64,000 nt of DNA from Gavia stellata (Eukaryota; Chordata; Aves; Gaviiformes; Gaviidae): NCBI RefSeq assembly GCF_030936135.1, contig NC_082610.1:20222428-20286427 (forward strand), read 5' to 3'. This document shows positions 14,501 through 27,200 of this stretch, in pieces. The first letter of the stretch is position 1. The number at the start of each line of letters is the position of its first letter. The position numbers were made by a program, and so were the translations under genes. The notes under the pieces are model-generated. The model made no database searches and had not been told where the DNA came from. It worked only from the letters and a program-made list of their open reading frames with translations.

Positions 14501-17500
14501 GAATATGAATATTTCCAGTGAAGGCAAAGGCTCTAATGGATCAAAATGCTTTATTTATTAGAGTTCATCAGCTCCTGCTTCATATCCTAACTACTCCACT
14601 GAGATACCCTTACAGTTTCATTATTATGCCTGTTGTATTAGTGATAAGTCAGGCATAGAGCATGTACGCTCAACTTGCGAGTTCAGTTCTACCTTCTTAG
14701 GGGCAACTTTTCATACATCAACTATCAGATTCTTCTTCCTCTAAAAAATTCTACCACAGCTATTAACAATTGACACTGAGCCAGTTGCCTCTGAAGAAGG
14801 AGCGGTCAGAGTGCACATGCAACGTCCCGTCTGCTTCAGGGAATAACCAGAAAACTAGCAGTACAACACTCGTATAAAAAGCAGCCAGTTTGCTGCTGCT
14901 GCTCTCTGTCCTCAGTACAGTCACGATTGCCCAAAGCAGACCTACCGTCAGATAAGACAGGACCAGGCTCTCCTCAGTTACACCCCAGCAATCCTACTCA
15001 CTTCACTGGGATTTGCTCATTTAAATCAGAATAGCACGCAACTTTGTATGACCACAGACTTACCCAATGCAACTAGAGAACAAAATCCGCAAGCAATTTA
15101 ATGAGCAAGTTAAGGGCACGCTAGTCACTAAAATAAACACTGCTCAAGGCAATTCCTACAGCTTTTGTTTGTCATGTCTTGTATTGCCTGATAGAAGATC
15201 ACATGAATTAGGAACAAATGCCATTAGCATTGCAACATGCAAGAATTCAAGAGAAACACATGATAAGACTGGGTTGTTCCTGCATCACTGCTTGCTTGCT
15301 GTGTTTGACACCGGCTGCTGGTACTTCCACAGAACCTGCTCTATTCTACTCTTGCTCCATCCCATAGCAGTTACCCAGCAGGCAGGCCAGGGAACATCAC
15401 CTCTGAAACAGAGAAGAGAGAAGAGGGGCGGGGGGAGATACTGCGGACTCCCCTGGCACCTTCTTTCTCAAAATCCTATTGCAGTATCTCCACAGTGGCT
15501 TCTGCTTCTTGCTCTCCTTCTTTAAAAAGAAAAAAGCAAGCATTACCTTTGCCTGCGGGTGTCAAGGAAACCATCTCAAAGCTCAAGAGAAGCAAGATGC
15601 ACCCTCACTTGGAGCTCCCTGTAGTCAATCCTATAAGAGAGGGACCAACAGCTAGCACTAGACAGCTGCTACTAAAACTGGAGCCTGGATCCCTTCTACC
15701 AGCTCCTCACAAGACACATCCCACTCAAACTGTGGCAGCTTCCAGGTACCAACACAAGCCAGCACTGCTATCCAAAGCAGAGACCCTTCCTTCCCTTACT
15801 GCACCTCACTCCTGCTCCCAGAACCACTCCCTTGTGTGGCTGTTTGCGTGTTCCTGTTTTGTTAAAATTAGCATGTTCCCCAGAAGAAAACTCCACGAAA
15901 AAAGGGCCTTGGTGAAGAAATAGTCAGCTATTAGCATGGAACAACCTGAGCGGGGCTGGGGGGATACACGTCCACCACGGAGAGTCTTCCAAAGCCCAAG
16001 TGCAAGTCCACAAGTCAGCAGCAACACACAGATATCCCCAAAGCTAACAAACATCTGCCTCTTCTCATAGTTCACAGGTTCCCCTCCATTTTCCTGTTAC
16101 AAAATTGTACAAAGAATCTTGTTTTATCACAAGGGAAAGGAAGAGGAGCCCAGAAATTGAAGGAACATATTAGTGCAAAAAAATTTCAATGGGTTTCTTT
16201 GGACAACTGATGCAGGATTCATGCGTTGGTGATGGAGTGACAAGGTACCAAAATACATCAGTGCTCTTCAGGAAGCAGGAAGACAGCACTTACCCTCTTT
16301 ATTCCAGCTTGTTCATTTAATCCTAGGCAAACAGGAACTTTAGACATCTTTCAAGCCTTTCAAGCCTTTCATAAAGTAATAGCAATAAAATATCTACGTA
16401 AGGAAGCTGTTTTACATTAAATGGGGGGGTGGGGGGAACAAAAAAACAACAGCCTGGACTTCCTAGCAAAAAGATTAACGTATGTAAGGGGGTGGTGGGA
16501 GGGCAAGAAAGGGGATGTCACATACTGCAAAGAAGAAAAACTATTGCATATTTAACAGAGTACAAGATTTTTATTTGTAAACCCATCAGATTCTGAAAGC
16601 CTAACCATCTTCCTTCCCTCCCTTCCTAACCGTTCCCCTCCGTGATGCAAGGAGGGGGGCACACTACAACACCCCACTGCACCCTAGAAAGGCTGCATCT
16701 CCTTTTCCAGCGGGACTGCATCCCAATTCTACAGTAACACACCCTGCAGTTTATTAGGTTCTTCTCATTGCAAAACACCAAAACCAAACCCAAACCCCAT
16801 ACTTAGCCAAAGCAAAGAGCAACAAAGTCCCATCTTAGAGTCTGTACTCCTGTGTGTCCCACAAAGCTTGCAGGGGAGCAGACCTGTCTACATTGGGAAA
16901 CATGCAGATCCTGCAATTCCTGAACTGGTTGATTGGCCTCACTGATCTGGCCTCAGTGCTGGACTACACATGTTGGCTGTTGTTCCAGGGCCAGCAGTCC
17001 AGAAGAAAAAGCGGTGGTTGACATCCATGAAAAAAATCAGAGAACATTCTTTACCTCAAGGAAAAAAGGAGAACTTTATTCAAGGCAGTACAAAAGAGTC
17101 ATTGTCACTCACCAAAATAGCTTACAAACTTCATCGATTAAGGCACGCAGTCTGATCCCAGTGTGGGTTTTGAATAAGAAAATATTTGCCCCCCTTTTAT
17201 GCCAGGCCACCGTCTAAAATTACTCATCTTTACCACAGCAGAAAGAAAACAAAACCCTGACAAAAATGTTGCTTGAGAGCTTCGAGTAACTGCAGCCTCA
17301 GACCTCTTCCTTATAGCCGGGAATGTATTTTGAAAAGGGGAAGAAGAGGAGGGGGAAGAAGTCACACCACACATTCACAGAACACTACTCTGATCTGTCT
17401 GAAGGACAGTCCAAACTTTGAGTCTCTCCCATCCAAAACAGCCAAGGACACACACACCTAGTAGGTTTCCTATGCTAGCACCACTGCACTAAAGCCAGCT

Positions 17501-20500
17501 CTTTCACAAAGCTGGAGGACACAAGACGGGTACTTGGGTTGGAAGGTGGGACCTCCACCTTCTGCCAAATTTGATTAAAATTGGCTGACAGAGTCAAACA
17601 TTATCAGCATGGGGTGGCTGGCTGCATGTGCCCGACAACCTCCCACATAGCATGAGCATGCAAGCTCATTTTTTCAAGTGTAATCTCCTAAGGAAACATG
17701 GGAGGGAAAGGCATTTTCACTGGCACGCCAAGCAAAAACAGAGTTTAATCTGGCACCCTTCACAAGTACTCAATTAGGTTCCAACTCAAGAACAGAAAAG
17801 AACAAATTAATTGACCAGCAAAGCCTTAGAACAAGCCTGGTACCGTGCCATCAAATGGAAATGAGGGGAATCAGCCTACAAACAGGCCAGCTGCAGGCAT
17901 CCAAAGTCCTCCTCTGCCAACACCTTTCCCATGGGACACCTTTGGGTCACATCAAAAGAGCCAACATAGTAATTGCAAGAAAGACAGTAGATTTGAATGC
18001 ATGTACCTGTCAAAATCCACACACACAAAACCAGTGAGTTGACATACAGGCAGAGATCAGACTATCAAGTGGTCTAGCCTACACCAACGTTAACCAACGC
18101 ACAAATCAGTACTGTAACTTGCTAAACAAAAGTGGATGGACAAAAGCCACCAAAAAGCTGCATCCTGAAACCCCTCTTCACACAGGAGGTTAATCAGAAT
18201 GAGTAAGCGAGTGAACGTTCGCACTTCTGCGTGTGCAATATTCTCCAATGGTTTAGTCATTACAGCAAGAACTCAAGCCTTCAAAGATAGATCTGCCCAA
18301 GAAGCCGAACACCTCAGAGAACAAAATTAACTCAGTGGTTAGCTTCCCTTCCCAAAGAATTGTATTAGACAATTATCTACAGAAGTCAAAATCAGGCCAA
18401 CATTTAAGGGCCACAAGGGGAATACTACAATGATTGCAAAGGAAAAAAGCAAACAATGGCTAGGTGCTCATATTTGAGTCATATACACAGTGGCATTCAT
18501 AATGAATACTAATTTTGAGTTCTGCTTTATAAGGCATATTCCTAAAAGGAACTTATTTTCTAATTATGAGCTCCAGTGACCATGCACATTAAACAATGAA
18601 AACAAACGGCAGTAGATATTAATGTTGTGACAGTCCCATTATCTCTCAAGCAATGCATGAGGATAAAGCTGTTAGCCATCCTCATAGGCAAAATTTACTT
18701 GAAATGTCACTTCTATCCAAGTTCCTACAGCTGTCAGTTTACTCTCCCTCTATCCATACTAAAAGGAGGCAATCAGAGAAAACTGAATTAAAGATTAAAA
18801 TTCTTACTTACCAAGAATATATATAGATTAGAGAGCACATCCTTAAAGTGTTCTTGCTAGCTTTTTAAAAGCAAAAACCTGAACCAATCACTCTCAAAAG
18901 AGATTGGGAAATGAACGGAATCTTTTTCCTTCATGATGTCAAACTTCTAAGGGATTCCCTGCTCATTGTCCTCCTTAAAAATGCAGGGGCAGCGAAGACT
19001 TGATCTTCTAGGTTACGTGTTCTTCAAGCATGTGAGGCATTGCTATTTTGCCACAGAGCACTTAAGGCATCTAACAGTCCTTCATCACCTCCCTAAGAGC
19101 CTTCATTGGCAAACACAGCAGTACTGTATTTCTCAGCTGAAAGGCTTTAAGAATCTTCTAGATGTCACCTCAAGACTGAGCTGAGTCCAACAAGCAAAAG
19201 CAGAAGTTTGATGCTCAAGAGCCCCAGCATACACGGCTCCCTAGATAGGGTTTTATTTCCTATTTTACTAGATGCATTAAGCAAGAATGAGAGAGGCATG
19301 ATAGTTTCCAAAGACATTCACTTACAGCTTCAGCCGTGCAGCAGGTGAATTCCAAAGCCAAACGGTATTACTGAGAGCAAGAAACCACCACCTGATTTAG
19401 AAGTGGCAGGAAAATAAAAGATGTGCAGCCTATGGTACAGTTAAAACACCCCCTTGTAAGACAAAACCATGTTACTTACTGGGTTTGTGCCTGCTGCATT
19501 CCTGCTCTCCCAGCACAATTGATTCCAGACAGACATCAAGCCCATAAACAGAACAAAAGCTCAAAAGTCTCAGAGGAGGTAAAACCTAGTTTTATCAGTG
19601 GCATAACCTATAGGTACTTCCTAATGCGGCTTTTAGCTTAAACACGCAATAACTGGCACAATACCATCATCGCAGGCTGAAACCAACAATAAAAAAGCTA
19701 CAAGACTGCACAGAGAAATCACAGACTTCGCCTGGGACATCACCCAGGACAGACACGTGGACAATGAAGAGTTATGTTTGGAAGATGTTCGAGTTATCCC
19801 CACACAGTGAAAGCAAGAGACTCACACTGAGAGAACAGCAGCTCATTTCAATTGGGGGAGCAGGACTGATCGGTTACTCCTCAATATCCCGAATGTTAAA
19901 GATTTACCCCTAGCAAGTCTTCCAGCGATTACACAGAGCAGGCTTTCAAGGACAATAGCAAGTGATGAAAGAATATTCAGAGACAAGACTGTGTAAGACT
20001 TTTTGCCTTCTATGCACTGTTGCATCTTCTCACCAGGGGTAAAGGATGCAAGCTGGCCCTCGCTTTAGTCCGAATTCCTGAATAGAGACACAAATAGCAG
20101 TACTACAGGCATACACTTAACACCAGGATTCCTATGCTGATTCATATCGAAGCTAGAGAATGACACACGTTCTATACAGGACATTTCAAAAGTTTTAAAC
20201 AAGACATCCAATTCACAATTCTTTTAATAAAAATAATCTGCTTTATTCAGAATTGCTGCTATTCCTACTGTAGTTCGTAAGAAATGCAAATTCCCAGAAC
20301 AAAAATGCATTATTCACTTCCAGTGTGTGAATCAAGAAAGACTTGCATATATTAGACTGACTCAGAGATGAGTTCAACTAATGCCAATCACATGAAAAAT
20401 TAACTATAGGATCTACTCATTATACAATAGCAGTGACTGACATCATGCAGCAAGAGAAATATTTTGACTTATCATATGACACTCCCAGCATATAAGGATT

Positions 20501-23500
20501 TCTTTTTTATGTCAGCACATAAATGTAGCCTAGCAACAGCCGGAGCCTGTACCCTCTTCCACATGCATCTGACCCCAATAAAGCACATCTTTTGTCCCAA
20601 ACCCTAACAGGTTTTTCTGGAAGAAAGCAGTAAAGGAACAGTGTTCCCAAGAAAATTATGAACTACACACAAATACGAACATATTAACAAGGAGGAATAT
20701 ATTCCAGTAGATTAAAGAGTTGGCCAATTTAGTTTTCAGACTAATGTTTTCTGGGTGCTCAATATATATAACGAAAACCCTGCTTAGCTCCAGGAAGGTT
20801 TACTGGCACTTCGTTTCAAGTCCAGGATTGAGATCCTGCTTTTTGTCTTGTTTCCTCCACTCAGGATCCTGAGCTCCATCTCATGGTCACTGTGGCCAAG
20901 GCTGTACCCCGCCTTCACATCCCCAACCTTCCTTTTTTTTAAGTATGTACATAAGCAGAATGTCTTCCACTTTTGCTCTATGCGCTGCTTGTTCACAGCG
21001 CTTTCTTTCCGCCCACCTAGCCCCTCACACACACAGCCCAGATGAGCACCGCTATCCTTACCCAAGTTATTCCCGTCAACCAGAAGTAGATGCAAGCTGT
21101 CTAAACGCAGCCCAACAGGAACAAACCTGTAAAGGAAATAAGCTGTTCCCAAGGGCCTCCAACACCCACATTCTTAGCATTTTGGGATGGGGTACTTTGG
21201 ACTAGACTATGAGCGTCATATGTGCTCCTGGATCACAGCTTCCAGTTTAGTTTTATGCAAAAAGGAATCAAACACACACTCTGAAGCTACTCCATTATTC
21301 AAATTGAAGTGCAGTAGGGTGGGACAATCAGAAGAATTAGCTTCAAAAAAATGTACTCCTAATGCAAATTAACTGTCCAACATTGGTGCACACACAGAAG
21401 CCCATGGTCTAATTCACACTGGATTTGTTGGAAAGGGCCAGTACTACACACGTGGAAGATGCAAGATGCTCTGCAGAAAGCAATGTGGGCCAACCTGAAC
21501 CAAGGAAATCTTGTCCTAATTCCCAGAAGTTAGGTATCTGTTCAAAACCCCCGAAACAAAACACAAAAGGCTTGGTAACTCTTCCAAAATGCTTGTTTAA
21601 AAGTGACTGAAAGAAATCATACCAAGTTGTATATTTTAATTGTTCCACCTCAGTGGCATCTGAATTATTTTCATTGTTAAGACACAGAAGTACTTGTTTT
21701 TGAAACACATTAAAGGGACACAATCAGGTTAGAAATAAGCAGGCGCATTAAGTGGAAGTCAGGCTGAATAAAGATAAATCTTCGGCCACCAGTCCATTGT
21801 TTTACTTCCAGCATTAGGCAACACTTCAGCAAGCACGAATATGTATACGCTAATATACAATGCCCTGTCCTCCAAACAGATATATTGCTTGGGTTCTTTA
21901 CAGGAAATTCTGCCAAAAAGGGCTTTAAGGCAAATGCTAGTGTTGTCTGTGTGCACTCTGACTAGACAAAAAATGAACATTAACATACACTTTCCTAACT
22001 ATCCAAAGCTTAAGGTTAGTAGGAAAAATATTTTTATATATACTTATGGGGGGGCACTGTTTGTGCTCACATGTATAGCATTGGGTGTCATACAATTAAC
22101 TGAAAATCAGGTACCTATTTCCATGCTCAAAGGTCAGGTCTTCAAGAGTCCTCGCTGTCTGCTGGACAGACTTTGTACAACAGCTAGATCCAGCATACAG
22201 AGTGCTTCTTAAATTACACGCTTGAATAAGAACATCCATCTTTGAAAATCTAAATGCCTCAAAAAAGCAAGTGGTTGGTTTTATGTATGTATTTTTAGGT
22301 AAAGAAAATACGAATGACTGAAAAGCCTCATCTAATAAGTATAGTTCTGTTTATCCAGAGGTGAAGCTTGTCTCCTATCTATGGATACACACGTACCTTT
22401 GAGAGGCAATGGGAAATCCCAACTGTAAGAGTAATGAAGGAGCATCTAGTCTTAATGACTTGGGCTAGCTGTTTCAAATGCCTCGACCCAAAGCCTTGAG
22501 AAGCGGTCAGCAGACCTACATAGATTAAGAAATGAGCTGTCAGTACTTTTCAAAAGAAGTGGTTGTAAGTCAAAAGGGCAAGAAAAATCCTTTATGAGGT
22601 CTTCCTCACCCTAGTCTTCTCTGGTTTTCCCTAACTATTAAATGGCATAAGGAAAATAGATGTCAGCTGCCTTAATGGCCCTTCTGTATGGGAATTCAAT
22701 ACTGAAACACATTTTTTAAAAACAGTCAAATCCACAGCCTGGGGCAATTTTGGAAGCCTAAGCAAGACATTTATAAACCTTCCTCCTCCAGACTTCGTGT
22801 CAAGCCACAGGCATCCGCAAGCAGCAGGAACAGAATCCCAGCTTCTGCTAGGAACCTGGGGTCTTACTTCTTTTCATTCCATTTATTTGCACACCCAAGT
22901 TCAAAAATTCTCCAGCTGAATAGCCACAACAGAACAACTATTTCCAAGAGAGCAGCAGCTAAAAGTTCAAAAGATCAAAAATCAGCAGGCCAGCACATTG
23001 TACCCAAGCCTGCGTTCCCACCAGTAGCTGGGAAGCTGGACTAAGTGCTCAGGGGACCCGGGCTCCATTCCCAGCTCCAGGTGTGCTAGAGACAGTCCCT
23101 GCCCATCTTCCTCCGTTCAGAGGACACGTTCCCGAGGACTGGAGCTCTCTTTCCTTGTGCAGTGCCTTAGTGCTACAGGGCCTCTGATAACCAGGAGAGC
23201 CAAGACTAATTCCCTCCTCTTCATGCCTGCAACAGGAACAGGCTGACACAAAACTGCAAGCCATCAGTAACCGTAAATAAGAGAAAAATACATAATTGAG
23301 GCAAATTAGATTTGGAAGAAAACATTGAAGGGAAGGGAATAAGACAGCACTTCTCATCAGCCGAGACATCACTTAGTCATGATCTGCAGTGTTCACACCT
23401 GCTCCGCTCTGCCACAAACTCCCACAGCTCTGAAACGCACTGCAGCAGCACCCCGACACCTCTCCTTCTGCCAAGCCTAAGCAGCGTAACAGGATCATTT

Positions 23501-23904
23501 TGTCATTCAAGTTCCCATTTAGTTAACCGCTGTAACACCTTCAAATCTCTACAGTGCATTTCACGCAGAACGTCTGCACAAAGTAAAGCAGCCTCCTAGG
23601 TCTGCCTCCACCAACCTGGTGCAAACTCCTGAGCTGCTGAACACATGGGCAATCTTGCCACCAGACAGCAGTGGCCGTGGGCCACTGGCACAGCGGGAAT
23701 CCTTATTTATCCCACAATCATTTGGGCCCACTAACAACCCTGTTCTGGTCACCGTTTCCCAGAATTCTTTTTTTGATCCGTTACATCATAAAGGTCTCCG
23801 TTCAGAGAAACACTCTGACACGTGCTGCTCTGCCTTGGCTAAGCCAGACCAATACAAGACAGGTCGCAGAGCCAAGGCGTTCAAGGAAAGAGACTAGCAA
23901 GGAC

Positions 23905-24258
23905 CTAGGAAGAAATCTTACCACTCTCTACAGCTACCTGAAAGGCGGTTGTAGAGAGGTGGGTGTTGGTCTCTTCTCCCAAGTGACAAGTGATAGGACA
24001 AGAGGAAATGGCCTCAAGTTGCGCCAGGGGAGGTTCAGGCTGGATATTAGGAAAAATTTCTTCACTGAAAGGGTTGTCAGACACTGGAAGAGGCTGCCCA
24101 GGGAGGTGGTGGAGTCACCATCCCTGGAGGTATTTAAAAGACATGTGGATGAGGCGCTTAGGAACATGGTTTAGTGGTGGACTTAGCAGGGTTAGGGTAA
24201 CGGTTGGACTTGATGATCTTAAAAGGTCTTTTCCAACCTAAATGATTCTATGATTTAT
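23905..24258 (+). mobile_element. CR1 LINE fragment, 3' end of ORF2 plus 3' tail
   Basis: A 5'-truncated copy of about 350 bp on the + strand. It carries the CR1 ORF2 C-terminal signature in translation ([16 protein letters not shown], then [14 protein letters not shown], then [14 protein letters not shown]). It ends in the CR1 3' sequence TTGATGATCTTAAAAGGTC and an octamer-like ATTCTATGATT. It differs from the 49-62 kb copies at many positions (ACTGAAAGGGTTGTCAG where they have CCTGAGAGAGTGGTGAAG), so it probably belongs to another, perhaps older, CR1 subfamily. The left boundary is uncertain by about 20 bp. CR1 is the dominant avian LINE; this copy is inert because almost all of its ORF is missing. 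Confidence 0.93.
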
Positions 24259-27200
24259 GAAATTCTCCACAGACTCTGTACGTACAGGGCATCTATAACA
24301 CACACATTTTGAAGTGCTGCTCTCTGTGCCTTCATAGACATGAAACCCTTTGGAAACGCACCTCTGAATACTTAGCTGAATAGGGATTTGTCAAGTACTT
24401 TGCTGAATAGGGACCCAGATTACAGGAGAATAAACGATACAGGATCTTTATTTTCTGTACCTTGAAAATTCCTTTCAAGCTCCCCCTTCTTTCACCCCCT
24501 CAGCAGTGGCTATTCATCCACATTACATCCATGTGGACCTGTTTAGTTCATCTGCCACTCTGTTACCATGGGTTTGGCACGTGATACAAGGAATGTTGTT
24601 GTGATAAACATTCTTTGTCATGATATGATATTTTCAACTACTTAAATAAAAAAGTTTATATTGCCCCTTCCCACAGCCAAATCAGTCCTTTATTTGGGAC
24701 ACAGTGGCGACAAGAAAACTCAGCAGCGTAACCCTTCCTTCCCAATTACAGCTGCAGACAACCATATAGGTTGGTGCCAGTAAAATGTAAGCTTCTGCCT
24801 CCATGGAAGTGAAATAACCTCTATAGACTGAAAATGGAGGAGGAATAAACAGAAACCAACGTCAGGTCTCATAACTCATATTAGTGCCTGCATGCAGTTT
24901 CCAAGGCAAGACAAGGGGCAGACTTAAAAACATTTTTTTGAAACTGCAATACAATTGCCAGATTCATGGTTTTCAACCCTAACTGTTCCAAAAGTCCTGG
25001 GTTCCCCATGTTATTTGGTCAGACATCCTCTTCTGACTCTACAGTACGGAAATGACAGCATTGTCATCATTCCCAGCTCCTGGTCTTCTGCCACAGACTG
25101 TGAACCTCTATCCTACACCCAAATGGTCTGGGCAGGCCCAGAACCACCCCACCCACATATCCAGAACTGGGGTGTTTATCCAAGCCAAACACTATGACTG
25201 TCTCTACATACCAACTTGTAACCTAGTTTGTAATGAATCTTTGGCAGGGCCAGCTATGAACACGACACTTGTCCGCACATCACAGCTAAGTGCTTGATTT
25301 ATGAACAGAGCTCCAGTTTATGTTGCTGCAAGCCTAAGCCCTGCACACAAGCCACCAAGCAGCTGACCAGAATTAATTTATGTCTGTCCAGTGAGACAAC
25401 TTTCAGCTCCCATACAATTGTAAAGCATGCTGCTCTGCATGGTATAGCAAGTTATTACCCAGCAGCTGACTTGCAGAGTGTTTTTTCTATCCGTTGCAGT
25501 AGCTGAGTGCTGCCATCAAACTAATTCAGAAAAAAGAAAAAAGCCTACTACTATTATTCAGTCTCAAACATGACATACCCACCTTCGCTCATCTTATTAT
25601 CACTGCCAGAAATCTATAAAATCAGTTAGTCCCAGGTCAGGGGCTTGTTCCACCAGACATACCTCCGCAAAAGCACTGAGTGAGTAATATCCTGACCACC
25701 CCCAAAACTTACCAATACCACCCTCAGGTAGGCTCAAATCCCAGCTTGAGTCCAGCAAAATCCTATCTCACCATTTATGCACCGTAAAGGTGTGCTGAAG
25801 TCTGTGACAATTAGCACACAAGCAAGCGACGGGCCCAAAGAACGTGTCCAGCTGCTGGCGAGTTTACCTATTTAATGACAAAACACCATCCAGCATAACC
25901 AGGTACCCACTCAAAGCCAAGTCAGCAGGAAAGAGCTCTCGGTACGAGTCAGCTGTTTCACCAGCTATTACGCTGCAAATCGTCCATCAGGTAAGTTAAT
26001 AACAGCAAAGAAAGCTGCAACATGGATACCGTCAGCTGCGGACCACTGCAATGTCAACACTCCTAAATGGTTGTAAGATGGAAAGAAGGGGAGAACTACC
26101 CTACAGCAACAGACATTCATATTTTGGGGTTTTTCTGGCCTAAATCTATGAAGGAATTAATTCAATTATTTTTCTGTACTACTGATTACTACTGAAAATA
26201 CTACTGATTAACCATCCAAACACGAAATGCTGGCTATTACAGCTGTGTTCTTCTCTTCACTTTCAAAAGATATTAGCCACAGTTCAGATACTTAAGTGTA
26301 TAAATTCAGCCAGGCATATTTAATGAAAGCTTTACCTTCTATCACAGCATTTTTAAAGTAGAGAATAGGCTGCCTTTTACACTTCCAGCATCATAACGAA
26401 AAAGTAACTCTCTCCATGGAATTGAAGAAAATACTGTGGCTAGCAGAGCCCTGTTGAGAGACAGATTAATTATCTACTTGAGTGTGCATGCAAGAGTAAG
26501 CTTGTCACAGCTGAGGGAAAAAGAAAAAAGCCAATCGGTTAGGGAAAAGTAGCAAAGCTGCTGTGCTAACATTCTCCTCCCTTAGACCTTCTCCACAGCT
26601 CAAGGCAATGAGATACACACGGTGTTCAGAAACAGCAACAAAGCAAGATCAGGCTGGCGAATTCGCTGCCCTTTGAACAGGACAAGACAGGTACTACTTG
26701 CAACCCACAGTGTTGCCTTACCACACAGTGCTATCCCACTCCATTTTCACGCGTGGGGAAGCCACATTCTGAGTGGCCAGCCTAGAAGGGAACACGATGT
26801 CCTTCAAAACAAGAACAAAACTGCAGCCTAAAACAAGCCTACCCAGAGCGCCAGCTTTCTCGGGACTAGATGTTGCCTGGAGCTCTGCATAGCCCAGAGA
26901 CACCCACCGGTAGAATCGTACATCACAAGCAGATACAATTAACAGGAAGATTAGGGGGAGCATCCTCCCAGTTTGTTTATTTAGTACAATCCCAGATTGA
27001 CATGATGCTTGTCTGCTCACCTCCAGCTCTCAGACTGGGGGGTGGGAATAGATAGGGAGGTCTAGGAGAGAGACCCGATTCTGAATGAGTGACAAATGGC
27101 AAGGAAGTTCAGAGAAAGGAGGAATCTGCAAGGTTGCACACCAAGCTTTATCTTGCACCTGTAGATGTTACCAACATCCTCTGGCCCCTCCTCTGCTCTG

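Larger units (their letters stand above)
1..23904. other. Long non-coding stretch, probably intronic
   Basis: I recognise no gene, RNA gene or coding exon on either strand. Open frames are short (at most 197 codons), overlap each other on both strands and match no family I know. The DNA is moderately AT-rich with scattered homopolymer and CA tracts. In the few 60-base lines counted, the + strand shows A above T and C at or above G, the mirror image of what transcribed vertebrate introns usually show on their sense strand, so transcription of the minus strand is likely. With the CpG-island promoter at 41.3-43 kb, the simplest reading is part of a long first intron of a minus-strand gene (TSPAN4 by synteny). 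That identity is inference; no TSPAN4 exon was seen. Confidence 0.5.

Noticed and set aside
17521..17580. CR1-like fragment (TTGGGTTGGAAGG) near 17.5 kb
   Set aside because: Similarity to a CR1 3' end is limited to about a dozen bases, with no octamer repeat or coding remnant, so chance is the better explanation.
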